Positions 1-5,798 are shown, counted from the stretch's first letter. The stretch: DNA of 5,798 bases from Rickettsiales bacterium (GCA_002711625.1 PARR01000022.1:20942-26739), one strand, 5' to 3'. Translations and numbers: made by a program. The notes: a model not told the origin generated them from the letters alone.

Positions 1-612
1 AGATATTACTATCAAATTAATATTTCAATCAAAGATTCCGCTTTGATGTCAAGAATTACAGATCCTGCCTTAAGACGTGTTTGGATTAAAAGAATATTAG
101 ATCATGATGGAAGAAAAGACGACGAGGGTGGTATTGAGAGATGGTATAAGCTTACAGACGGTTTAGGTCTTGATAAAGAATATGTAAAGTCAACCAACGG
201 TATTTTACCGGCAACCAAATTTGCGGTCGATGCTTATGTTTCTTTTGTAAAAGAAAAAACTCTTTTGGAAGGTGTGACATCTTCATTAACAGAATTATTT
301 GCTCCTAAAATACACAAAGAGAGAATAATCGGCATGCTTGAAAATTACGATTTTATAAACGACATAACGATGGCATATTTCAAAAAAAGGGTTGACCAAG
401 CTACTGATGATGCTGACTTTGTATTGAATTACGCTCTTGAAAACGCTAAAACTAGACAGGAGCAAGAAAACGTTTGTCATGCCCTTAAATTTAAAACTGA
501 TGTCTTATGGGTTATGCAGGATGCTCTGTATCATTCATACATAAATGGACACATTCCACCAGGAGCTTTTATTCCAGAGGATTTTAATGATAGATACACT
601 GAAAATAACTGA
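1..612 (+). CDS. pqqC: PqqC, pyrroloquinoline-quinone synthase (5'-partial)
   Basis: PqqC is the cytoplasmic, cofactor-free oxidase that carries out the last step of PQQ synthesis, ring closure and oxidation of AHQQ. The reading frame is open to the window edge, so the gene starts upstream. The leucine/methionine codons at 43-48 are internal: the residues before them (YYYQINISIKDSAL) match the family. The 203 visible residues align without gaps to Klebsiella PqqC from about Arg50 onward, from memory. Active-site residues fall at a constant offset of 49: His35 (H84), Tyr79 (Y128), His105 (H154), Tyr126 (Y175), Arg130 (R179) and Lys165 (K214). Roughly 49 N-terminal residues, including the His24 equivalent, lie outside the window. 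Other family signatures are ILDHDG, DEGGIERW, FAVDAYV and SSLTELFAPKIH. The stop codon overlaps the start of pqqD, which indicates one operon. The visible part looks intact. Confidence 0.95.
   Translation, partial: RYYYQINISIKDSALMSRITDPALRRVWIKRILDHDGRKDDEGGIERWYKLTDGLGLDKEYVKSTNGILPATKFAVDAYVSFVKEKTLLEGVTSSLTELFAPKIHKERIIGMLENYDFINDITMAYFKKRVDQATDDADFVLNYALENAKTRQEQENVCHALKFKTDVLWVMQDALYHSYINGHIPPGAFIPEDFNDRYTENN
576..580 (+). promoter_or_regulatory. Ribosome binding site deciding the pqqD start
   Basis: AGAGG lies 6 bases before the ATG at 587, inside the end of pqqC. It supports 587 over the in-frame ATG at 545, which would add 14 residues unlike the usual PqqD N-terminus. Confidence 0.6.
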
Positions 613-880
613 TGATGTTTTACCAAAGTTCCCAAAGCATGTTAAATTTAGATATAATAAGCCGAGGGACGAATGGGTTATTCTTGCTCCAGAAAGACTT
701 GTTAAACTTGATGATATTGCTGTTGAAATTCTCAAGTTGGTTGACGGAGAAAAATCTGTTAGGATTATCTCGAAAGAGCTTAGTAAAAAGTTTAGTGCAC
801 CTGAGGATGTCATTCTTAAAGATGTTAAAGAAATGTTGCAAGATTTGTCAGATAAAGGATTTATAGAAGAAAATGGATGA
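587..880 (+). CDS. pqqD: PqqD, PqqA-binding chaperone
   Basis: PqqD is a small peptide-recognition protein (RRE fold) that binds the precursor peptide PqqA and presents it to the radical SAM enzyme PqqE. From the ATG at 587 the product is 97 residues, close to the usual 90-95. Family features are visible in order: an N-terminal PKFPKHVKFRYNKPRDEWVI segment (residues 13-32), the hallmark LAPER (33-37), a helical LDDIAVEILKLVDG segment (41-54), and a C-terminal helix ending in LSDKGFIEENG. The start overlaps pqqC by 26 bp and the stop overlaps pqqE by 8 bp, so translation of the three genes is probably coupled. An ATG at 545 is in frame but less likely. The PqqA substrate gene is not in the window. 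Confidence 0.92.
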   Translation: MIDTLKITDDVLPKFPKHVKFRYNKPRDEWVILAPERLVKLDDIAVEILKLVDGEKSVRIISKELSKKFSAPEDVILKDVKEMLQDLSDKGFIEENG

Positions 881-2018
881 TGTAAAAGAAACAAAATTAA
901 GGACAGCTTCTGAGCACGGCATTCAAGCTCCTCTAGCCCTTTTAGCAGAATTATCGCACAGATGCCCATTGCAGTGCCCTTATTGTTCTAATCCTGTTCA
1001 ATTAGAAAAAAAAACTGGTGAACTATCCACTGATGAATGGAAATCAGTGGTCGACCAAGCTGTAGAGATGGGTATGCACCAAATACATCTGTCTGGAGGG
1101 GAACCAACTGTAAGGCACGATTTAGAGGATATTGTGGAACATTGTTCAAAAAAAGGATTGTATACAAACTTGATAACATCCGGAGTTCTATTAAACCCAG
1201 ACAGATTAAGAAAGTTAGAGTCACTTGGACTGGAACATGTGCAATTATCTTTTCAGGATACTGATAAAGAGAATGCTGACAGGATTGGTGGATACAAAGG
1301 AGGCCATGCAAAGAAATTGGAGGTTGCAGGTTGGGTAAGAGATGTAGATTTGCCTCTAACATGTAATTGCGTTGTACATAGGCAAAATATAGATAATTTA
1401 GAGAATTTTATAAACATGGCTCTGGAATTAGATGCAGAAAGGGTGGAAATTGCTCAGGTGCAATATTATGGTTGGGCGTTAAAAAATCGGGCTGCTTTTA
1501 TTCCCACACCTGAACAATTAGATCATGCTACTGAAATCGTCGAAAAAGCAAGGATTGATCTCAAGGGAAAGCTTGTAATAGACTATGTTATACCAGATTA
1601 TTATGCTAAACACCCGAAGAATTGCATGGGTGGATGGGGTAGAAGATTTTTAAATATGAACCCAAAAGGCGAGGTACTACCTTGTCACGCCGCAGAAACA
1701 ATCCCTCATCTAAAATTTGATAATGTTAGAGAAAAGAGTTTGAAATGGATATGGGAAAACTCAGAAGCTTTTAATTTATACAGAGGTACCGACTGGATGC
1801 CAGAACCTTGTAAATCTTGCGATAGAAAAGAAATTGATTGGGGAGGGTGTAGATGTCAAGCAATGGCTCTAACTGGAGATGCAAAGAACACCGATCCTGC
1901 CTGTTCTATTTCACCCCTTCACAACCAAATCTTCGATATGGCTAATGACGAGGCTAGAAGAGCTCCCCCAGAATTCATATATAGAAGATATGGGGTAAGA
2001 TTTAATTCTCCTATTTAA
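873..2018 (+). CDS. pqqE: PqqE, PqqA peptide cyclase (radical SAM/SPASM)
   Basis: PqqE uses S-adenosylmethionine and iron-sulfur clusters to join the glutamate and tyrosine side chains of PqqA by a carbon-carbon bond, the first step of PQQ synthesis. The 381-residue length is normal. The radical SAM cluster motif CPLQCPYC gives Cys31, Cys35 and Cys38, and the SAM-binding GGEP is at 75-78. The C-terminal SPASM domain keeps the expected ligands: Cys251, Cys271, Cys313, Cys316, Asp322 (in EIDWGGCRC), Cys326, Cys328 and Cys344. Asp322 corresponds to the unusual aspartate ligand known from Methylobacterium PqqE. The start ATG overlaps the pqqD stop by 8 bp, with a weak purine-rich site (AGAAGA) just before it. 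The stop lies inside the end of the opposing xoxJ gene. Nothing looks truncated or mutated. Confidence 0.96.
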   Translation: MDDVKETKLRTASEHGIQAPLALLAELSHRCPLQCPYCSNPVQLEKKTGELSTDEWKSVVDQAVEMGMHQIHLSGGEPTVRHDLEDIVEHCSKKGLYTNLITSGVLLNPDRLRKLESLGLEHVQLSFQDTDKENADRIGGYKGGHAKKLEVAGWVRDVDLPLTCNCVVHRQNIDNLENFINMALELDAERVEIAQVQYYGWALKNRAAFIPTPEQLDHATEIVEKARIDLKGKLVIDYVIPDYYAKHPKNCMGGWGRRFLNMNPKGEVLPCHAAETIPHLKFDNVREKSLKWIWENSEAFNLYRGTDWMPEPCKSCDRKEIDWGGCRCQAMALTGDAKNTDPACSISPLHNQIFDMANDEARRAPPEFIYRRYGVRFNSPI

Positions 2019-2024
2019 TAGGAG
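2008..2024. repeat. Perfect inverted repeat over both convergent stop codons
   Basis: CTCCTATT-T-AATAGGAG is an 8-bp perfect inverted repeat with one central base. Folded as RNA it could give a 6-bp stem with a 5-base loop on either strand. It contains the TAA of pqqE and the TAG of xoxJ. No clear U-tract follows on either side, so if it acts as a terminator it is not the classical kind. Its role is inferred from position only. Confidence 0.45.
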
Positions 2025-2898
2025 CTCTACCCCTAATTAAAGCATCGGTAGTAGAATCTTCAGCTTTTTTTCTTTTTCCCGGACGTAAACTCAATATTGG
2101 GACATTGTGCTTTGTTAAAATAGCATCAATTTCTTTTTGATTAGATTTTATAAACTTGTTAAGTTTTTTTTTCCAATCGGTTTCACCGTCTCTAACACCC
2201 ATTGTGGTATAATAATCCATTCTACCCCAACCTTGATCTGTAGTTTCAAGAGGGATAAATGTATATTTAGTATTGTCATATCCCTTTTTATTAAGGTAAT
2301 ACGTACCTATTGGGCCAGACATAAAAACAATGTCTGTCAGTCCATCAATTAAATCGTCAATCATTGTTTCTCCAATAACTGCAATTCGAGGGTCAAAGGT
2401 TAGATTATAGGGCCTGACACGAGACATAAGATTGTATCTTTGAAGAACAAAAGTAGGAGGAGTGCCCGCTTGAGCACCTATACTGAGTTCAGCAAGTTGT
2501 GGATGATCTGGTCTGTTAACATCTATACCGTTGTCATTCAAAAAAATCATGCCATATGACCAACGCATATACGGAACAGTATTGAGAACAAGTTCGTGAT
2601 TGGCAGTTATTCCAATGATAACATCACATTTTTTCTTATCTAATGTATTTCTCACATAGCCGATGACTTGCGGAAAGAACTCATAAACAACAGGAATATC
2701 AAGTTTTTTTCCTAAAAGTTCTGCAATATCATTCTCAAAACCGTCACCATTTTCATTTGAAAATGGTAAATTAGAAGGATCTGCACAAACACGAAGATTA
2801 TTCTTATCTATAGCTTCAATTGCGCTCTCTCTAGCGATCGATTTTTCAGCAAGAAAGAGTGTAATAATCAAACAAAATGAAGAAGTAAGTTTTTTCAA
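2011..2898 (-). CDS. xoxJ: XoxJ, periplasmic binding protein-like methanol dehydrogenase accessory protein
   Basis: This belongs to the MxaJ/XoxJ group, which is related to extracellular solute-binding proteins (family 3) and associated with quinoprotein dehydrogenases. It probably helps mature or activate XoxF in the periplasm; the exact role in the family is not settled. The 295-residue product has a signal peptide (positive MKK, then a hydrophobic stretch to about residue 17, likely cleavage near residue 22). The family block LRVCADPSNLPFSNENGDGFENDI follows at residues 35-58. Cys38 and Cys91 (in KKCDVIIG) could form a disulfide. The likely start is TTG at 2898: no in-frame ATG lies near it, and the next internal Met is at residue 111, well past the signal peptide. 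No good Shine-Dalgarno sequence is seen. The start is 11 bases after the xoxG stop, so coupled translation is likely. The stop overlaps pqqE by 8 bp. Confidence 0.88.
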   Translation of the reverse strand: MKKLTSSFCLIITLFLAEKSIARESAIEAIDKNNLRVCADPSNLPFSNENGDGFENDIAELLGKKLDIPVVYEFFPQVIGYVRNTLDKKKCDVIIGITANHELVLNTVPYMRWSYGMIFLNDNGIDVNRPDHPQLAELSIGAQAGTPPTFVLQRYNLMSRVRPYNLTFDPRIAVIGETMIDDLIDGLTDIVFMSGPIGTYYLNKKGYDNTKYTFIPLETTDQGWGRMDYYTTMGVRDGETDWKKKLNKFIKSNQKEIDAILTKHNVPILSLRPGKRKKAEDSTTDALIRGRAPIK

Positions 2899-2909
2899 AG
2901 TAATTAAAA

Positions 2910-3521
2910 TTATTCTTTGAATTTTGGCAACTTAGGTAATCTAACGCCTCTTCTTATTTTACCTTCAGCTCTAGCTCTAACATATCTATAAATGTCATTA
3001 ATGTGTGGTTCAACATTTGTATTTTCACCAAATGCAGGCATAACATTACCTGCTTGTGCACCATCTGCTTCATAACGACCATTCGCAATAACTGTAAAAA
3101 AATCAATGTAATCAAGACCATTTTGAACTGATTCCATTAATGAGGGAGCATATGTACTACCCATTGCATCAGGTCCGTGACATACATGACATTCAGCGTG
3201 ATAGGCTCTCCAACCTTTGTAGGTAGCAAAATCCATCCAGCCATACTTCATTTCAACCAGAGAGTCATCGGCACGACACTTTTCCAGTTCTTCATCTGAA
3301 ACGAAATCAACCGCTTTATCTTGACAATATATCTGTATTAAGTTCAGAGGCTTGTCAGTTGCAGGATCTTTTCTATCTCCTTCACCATAGGTTATATAAT
3401 AAGTTGGGTCGTCATTTTCGTCAAATTGGGGCTCAATTGCATCAGGCTTTGGCATAGAACTGACAATTGAAAATGAGAAAAAAGTCAAGGTAGTAAAAAT
3501 AAAGTGTTTTAAAAAAGTCAT
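2910..3521 (-). CDS. xoxG: XoxG, c-type cytochrome electron acceptor of XoxF
   Basis: XoxG takes electrons from reduced PQQ in XoxF and passes them toward the terminal oxidase, in the periplasm. From the ATG at 3521 the product has 203 residues. A signal peptide (MTFLKHFIF and a hydrophobic stretch to about residue 20) is followed by an acidic N-terminal region, then one haem-c site CHVCH (Cys111, Cys114, His115) and a likely axial Met161 in NVMPAFG. The block after the haem (GPDAMGSTYAPSLM) and the IYRYVRARAEGKIRRG tail resemble known XoxG proteins. Cys66 and Cys82 are not haem ligands and may pair. An in-frame ATG at 3536 would add five residues before the signal peptide; 3521 is preferred because a GGATGGA sequence precedes it, but this is not certain. 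xoxJ follows after 11 bases. A terminator separates the gene from xoxF. Confidence 0.9.
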   Translation of the reverse strand: MTFLKHFIFTTLTFFSFSIVSSMPKPDAIEPQFDENDDPTYYITYGEGDRKDPATDKPLNLIQIYCQDKAVDFVSDEELEKCRADDSLVEMKYGWMDFATYKGWRAYHAECHVCHGPDAMGSTYAPSLMESVQNGLDYIDFFTVIANGRYEADGAQAGNVMPAFGENTNVEPHINDIYRYVRARAEGKIRRGVRLPKLPKFKE

Positions 3522-3557
3522 ATTCAATCCATCCATAAGTTTAATAAATATATATTA

Positions 3558-3587
3558 TTTATATTGTATATATTAACAAAAACTCAA
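3558..3587 (-). promoter_or_regulatory. Possible xoxG promoter downstream of the xoxF terminator
   Basis: On the - strand, TTGAGT (3582-3587) and TATAAA (3558-3563) are separated by 18 bases and would start transcription near 3550, just before xoxG. The region is very AT-rich, so chance matches are easy. The call rests mainly on position after a strong terminator. Confidence 0.35.
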
Positions 3588-3611
3588 TAGTTTAATAAGA
3601 ATTTTTTTTGC

Positions 3612-3643
3612 AAAAAAAAAGCCCAGATTTTCTGGGCTTTTTT
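3612..3643 (-). terminator. Intrinsic terminator after xoxF (bidirectional form)
   Basis: The stem GCCCAGA (3621-3627) pairs with TCTGGGC (3631-3637) around a TTT loop. It is flanked by nine A on one side and six T on the other. In the direction of xoxF transcription the hairpin is followed by a nine-U tract, a textbook rho-independent terminator. It begins 22 bases after the xoxF stop and ends well before xoxG, so most xoxF transcripts should stop here. The symmetry means it could also work on the + strand, where there is no gene to terminate. Confidence 0.9.
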
Positions 3644-3665
3644 AATGTTAAACTGTTTTACGCTA

Positions 3666-5498
3666 CTACGGTAGAGCGAAGACAGTTAATACACCACCAA
3701 GTGCAGTGTGATCAGCTAGTGCAGAGTATGCACCAACAGCACCTAAACCTGCAGTTGGATCAGTAAGACCAGCAGCTAGACCAATACCAGCCCAACCACC
3801 AACACCTGATAGGATACCTACATATTGCTTACCTTTATGTGAGTAAGACATGAAGTTACCAATAATTCCAGATGGTGTTTTGAACTTGAACAGTTCCTTA
3901 CCAGTTTTACTTTCAACAGCTTTAGCAAAACCTTCTAATGTACCATAGAAAGTAATTCCACCAGCTGTAGACATAGCACCACTCCATACAGAGAAAGGCT
4001 CAGGGTTAGACCATACAATCTTACCTTTATCAGCATCCCATGCAATGAAGTTACCTAGATGATTTCCGCCTGGAGCTGGGTACATAGATAATGTAGCACC
4101 AACATAAGCGTTACCAGCTACGTAGTCTACCTTGAATGGCTCATAATCCATACAAACGTGGTTTGTTGGAACCATGAATAACCCAGATAGTCTATCGTAA
4201 GAAGCAGGCTGTTGGTCTTTAGTACCAAGAGCTGCTGGGCAGATGTTAGTAGTATTTACATCTTCACCTTGGTGAGCAGTTGAATATCTATCAACTACTT
4301 GTGGACGACCAGTTTTCATGTCAACATGAGTAGCCCAGTTAACAGCTGGATCGTATTTTTCAGCAACAAGTAATTCACCTGAAGCTCTGTCCATAGTGTA
4401 AGCAAAACCGTTTCTGTCAAAGTGAACTAACGTTTTACGATTTTTACCTTTTACTTTCATGTCAACAAGAATCATCTCGTTAACTCCGTCGTAATCCCAC
4501 TCGTCATATGGAGTCATTTGATATAACCATTTAGCCATACCATTATCAGGGTTACGAGCGTTTATTGTCATAGACCATTTGTTGTCACCTGGACGAACAA
4601 CTGGGTTCCATGTTGATGGGTTACCTGTACCGTAGTACAATGTGTTTAAGCTAGAGTCATAACCGTAGAAACCCCAGATTGAACCGCCACCAATTTTCCA
4701 TGCGTCACCAGGCCAAGTACTCAAGCTTGAGTCCTTACCAACTGGTTTACCCATAGAAGTAGTTTTATTTGGATCAACTAACATATCCTTATCAGGACCC
4801 ATGCTGTAAGCTCTCCAAAGTCTTTTACCAGAGTTGATGTCATACTGTGTCCAGTTACATCTCACACCGAACTCAGCACCAGAACAACCAACACCAACCA
4901 TATCTTTGATTATGAATGGTTGACCTGAACCAGTAGATGCTGAAACACCATATTTACCAGTACCAGCGTGTAGATTAGTTGTAATCCACTTTTCTTTACC
5001 AGTTTTAGCGTCTAAAGCAATTACTGAAGTATCAGCTGCGTGTAATACGATAGTGCCGTTAGGGTGATAATTCACACCACGGTTAACGTTATCACAACAC
5101 ATGACAGAGATAACTCTATCCATTGTTTCACCACCTGGATATTTACCACCTTTAACAGGGTTATATTTCCAGATAATTTTTTGGTTGTCATTTAAGTCTA
5201 AGGCGTACACAATATTTGGAATTGCAGTGTGAACATACATTACATCTCCAACAACAAGTGGACCACCTTCGTGACCTCTAAGAACACCAGTAGAGAAAGT
5301 CCAAGCAACTTTCAAGCTACCAACATTACTTTTATTGATTTGATCCAACTCAGTGTAACGTTCGCCGGCATAGTTACCAGACTGTTGAACCCACTGATTA
5401 GGATCGCCCATCATTTTTTCTAACTTTGAATTAGCACTTACAGCGAATGGAAGAGCTAATGCAGCAGAAGCGATTAAGCTATTTTTCAAAATACTCAT
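3666..5498 (-). CDS. xoxF: XoxF, lanthanide-dependent PQQ methanol dehydrogenase
   Basis: XoxF is a periplasmic eight-bladed propeller quinoprotein that oxidises methanol (often on to formaldehyde or formate) with PQQ and a rare-earth ion. The 610-residue product starts with a signal peptide, probably cut after Ala22 (AVSA). Visible active-site residues are the vicinal disulfide Cys134-Cys135, Arg140, Trp275 (stacks on PQQ), metal ligands Glu209 and Asn293, and catalytic Asp335. Asp337, in DEWDYDG, is the extra aspartate that marks lanthanide-type enzymes; MxaF has alanine there. Cys420 and Cys449 match the known long-range disulfide. Unusual points are Cys205 and Cys214 on either side of Glu209, and a roughly 9-residue insertion before the vicinal cysteines. 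The ATG at 5498 has a good AAGGAG site 9 bases upstream. The gene has its own leader, probable promoter and terminator, which fits high expression. The XoxF subclade is not assigned. Confidence 0.97.
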   Translation of the reverse strand: MSILKNSLIASAALALPFAVSANSKLEKMMGDPNQWVQQSGNYAGERYTELDQINKSNVGSLKVAWTFSTGVLRGHEGGPLVVGDVMYVHTAIPNIVYALDLNDNQKIIWKYNPVKGGKYPGGETMDRVISVMCCDNVNRGVNYHPNGTIVLHAADTSVIALDAKTGKEKWITTNLHAGTGKYGVSASTGSGQPFIIKDMVGVGCSGAEFGVRCNWTQYDINSGKRLWRAYSMGPDKDMLVDPNKTTSMGKPVGKDSSLSTWPGDAWKIGGGSIWGFYGYDSSLNTLYYGTGNPSTWNPVVRPGDNKWSMTINARNPDNGMAKWLYQMTPYDEWDYDGVNEMILVDMKVKGKNRKTLVHFDRNGFAYTMDRASGELLVAEKYDPAVNWATHVDMKTGRPQVVDRYSTAHQGEDVNTTNICPAALGTKDQQPASYDRLSGLFMVPTNHVCMDYEPFKVDYVAGNAYVGATLSMYPAPGGNHLGNFIAWDADKGKIVWSNPEPFSVWSGAMSTAGGITFYGTLEGFAKAVESKTGKELFKFKTPSGIIGNFMSYSHKGKQYVGILSGVGGWAGIGLAAGLTDPTAGLGAVGAYSALADHTALGGVLTVFALP

Positions 5499-5630
5499 AA
5501 AGTATTTCTCCTTTTTATTTAGTTAATATTCAGGACAAATGTCCCAACTCTGATGAAAAGCTATCGTAACAAAAATTTGCTTAGATAAATTTTCCTCCCA
5601 CAAGGATATTAAATATCCTTATAGTTACTA
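5499..5630 (-). promoter_or_regulatory. xoxF 5' leader with ribosome binding site
   Basis: AAGGAG at 5508-5513 lies 9 bases before the xoxF ATG and is the strongest ribosome binding site in the window. Further upstream the leader can form a short hairpin from GGACA and TGTCC (5533-5544). A second SD-like GGGAGG (5594-5599) has no suitable ATG or GTG at the right distance. If the promoter proposed at 5631-5664 is used, the leader is about 130 bases long, which leaves room for post-transcriptional control. No known riboswitch was recognised. Confidence 0.55.
5602..5620. repeat. Perfect 19-base palindrome in the xoxF leader
   Basis: AAGGATATT-A-AATATCCTT is a 9-bp perfect inverted repeat with one central base. 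It lies just downstream of the proposed xoxF -10 box, about 10 to 28 bases past the predicted transcript start. It could be a repressor site in DNA, or a hairpin near the 5' end of the mRNA that protects the transcript. Which of these applies cannot be told from the sequence. Confidence 0.6.
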
Positions 5631-5664
5631 TTTATATTATAAATGATATCAAGATTTCAAGTAA
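5631..5664 (-). promoter_or_regulatory. xoxF: Probable xoxF promoter
   Basis: On the - strand a TATAAT (5636-5641) is preceded by TTACTT (5659-5664) at 17 bases. Alternatively, TATAAA (5631-5636) is preceded by TTGAAA (5655-5660) at 18 bases. Both put the transcript start near 5624-5630. A perfect TTGACA also occurs further up (5692-5697 on the - strand), but only a poor -10 (TACATT, 15-base spacing) goes with it. All of this is pattern matching in AT-rich DNA. Confidence 0.45.
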
Positions 5665-5678
5665 AAAATGAATGTAAG

Positions 5679-5706
5679 ATGAACAAAAAATTGTCAATTT
5701 GTTCAT
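5679..5706. repeat. Operator-like inverted repeat upstream of xoxF
   Basis: ATGAACAAA (5679-5687) and TTTGTTCAT (5698-5706) are exact inverted copies separated by 10 bases. The half-site centres are 19 bases apart, close to two helical turns, as for a dimeric regulator binding one face of the DNA. The spacer contains most of a TTGACA hexamer on the - strand. It is a candidate binding site for an xoxF activator or repressor; no regulator gene is in the window. Confidence 0.45.
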
Positions 5707-5730
5707 GTTAGAAAAAAATATCAATCTAAT

Positions 5731-5748
5731 CAACTACTTAAATAGTTG
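5731..5748. repeat. Short inverted repeat
   Basis: CAACTA and TAGTTG are exact inverted copies with a 6-base spacer (CTTAAA). It lies upstream of the xoxF promoter region. A 6-bp repeat is short enough to arise by chance in this AT-rich stretch. Confidence 0.3.
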
Positions 5749-5766
5749 TGTTGACTAAAAAAAAGT

Positions 5767-5775
5767 TGTGGATAA
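5767..5775 (-). other. Perfect DnaA-box match
   Basis: Read on the - strand this is TTATCCACA, the consensus DnaA box. AT-rich DNA follows to the window edge. Only this one exact box is seen near the edge, so it is a possible outlying box of an origin or a DnaA-regulated site, or chance. Confidence 0.4.
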
Positions 5776-5798
5776 CTCAAAATAAGTATATTTTTATA

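Noticed and set aside
43..48. Start codon for pqqC at 43 or 46
   Set aside because: The frame is open to position 1 and the residues before it match the PqqC family, so the gene begins outside the window.
545..586. Longer pqqD starting at 545
   Set aside because: The extra 14 residues are unlike PqqD, while the ATG at 587 has a ribosome binding site and gives the normal length.
988..1362. Reverse-strand open frame inside pqqE
   Set aside because: It is a shadow of pqqE; it has no family resemblance and pqqE is complete across this region.
2011..2898. ABC-transporter substrate-binding protein for nutrient uptake
   Set aside because: The fold is related, but the family block, the position after xoxG and the lack of permease or ATPase genes point to XoxJ.
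5229..5423. Plus-strand open frame inside xoxF
   Set aside because: It is antisense to conserved XoxF coding sequence, with no ribosome site or recognisable product.
3666..5498. Calcium-type MxaF
   Set aside because: Asp337 is present where MxaF has alanine, and no mxaI follows.
5499..5630. Known riboswitch in the xoxF leader
   Set aside because: Only short hairpins are visible; no pattern of a known riboswitch class was recognised.
1..5798. CRISPR arrays, tRNA or rRNA genes, insertion sequences
   Set aside because: No regularly spaced repeats, no cloverleaf-like segment and no transposase were seen.

Overview
The window carries two facing gene groups. pqqC (5' end missing), pqqD and pqqE run on the + strand and make the cofactor pyrroloquinoline quinone (PQQ). 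xoxF, xoxG and xoxJ run on the - strand and encode a lanthanide-type, PQQ-dependent methanol dehydrogenase, its cytochrome c electron acceptor and a periplasmic accessory protein. The two groups converge and their last genes overlap by 8 bp. There is no mxaI-like small subunit, which fits a XoxF-type enzyme rather than the calcium-dependent MxaFI type.

The DNA is AT-rich with tightly packed genes, and sampled stretches of xoxF are less AT-rich than the pqq genes. This suggests a Gram-negative methylotrophic proteobacterium with a small, streamlined genome, such as the marine OM43 or SUP05/PS1-type lineages. That placement rests on composition and gene content only.

Layout. 1-612 is the C-terminal four fifths of pqqC. 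587-880 is pqqD, overlapping pqqC by 26 bp. 873-2018 is pqqE, overlapping pqqD by 8 bp. 2011-2898 (-) is xoxJ, probably with a TTG start. 2910-3521 (-) is xoxG. 3522-3665 holds a strong intrinsic terminator and a possible xoxG promoter. 3666-5498 (-) is xoxF. 5499-5798 is about 300 bases without a gene; it holds the xoxF ribosome binding site, a leader with a perfect 19-base palindrome, a probable promoter, two upstream inverted repeats and a perfect DnaA-box match.

Together, PqqE (with PqqD presenting the PqqA peptide) and PqqC make PQQ, which XoxF uses in the periplasm to oxidise methanol. Electrons pass to XoxG, and XoxJ probably helps mature or activate the enzyme. PqqA and PqqB are not in the window and may lie upstream of pqqC. 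These systems are known. The less ordinary points are a cysteine pair flanking a metal ligand of XoxF, a 9-residue insertion in XoxF, the palindromes around xoxF, and the xoxF/xoxG terminator that should separate their expression levels.
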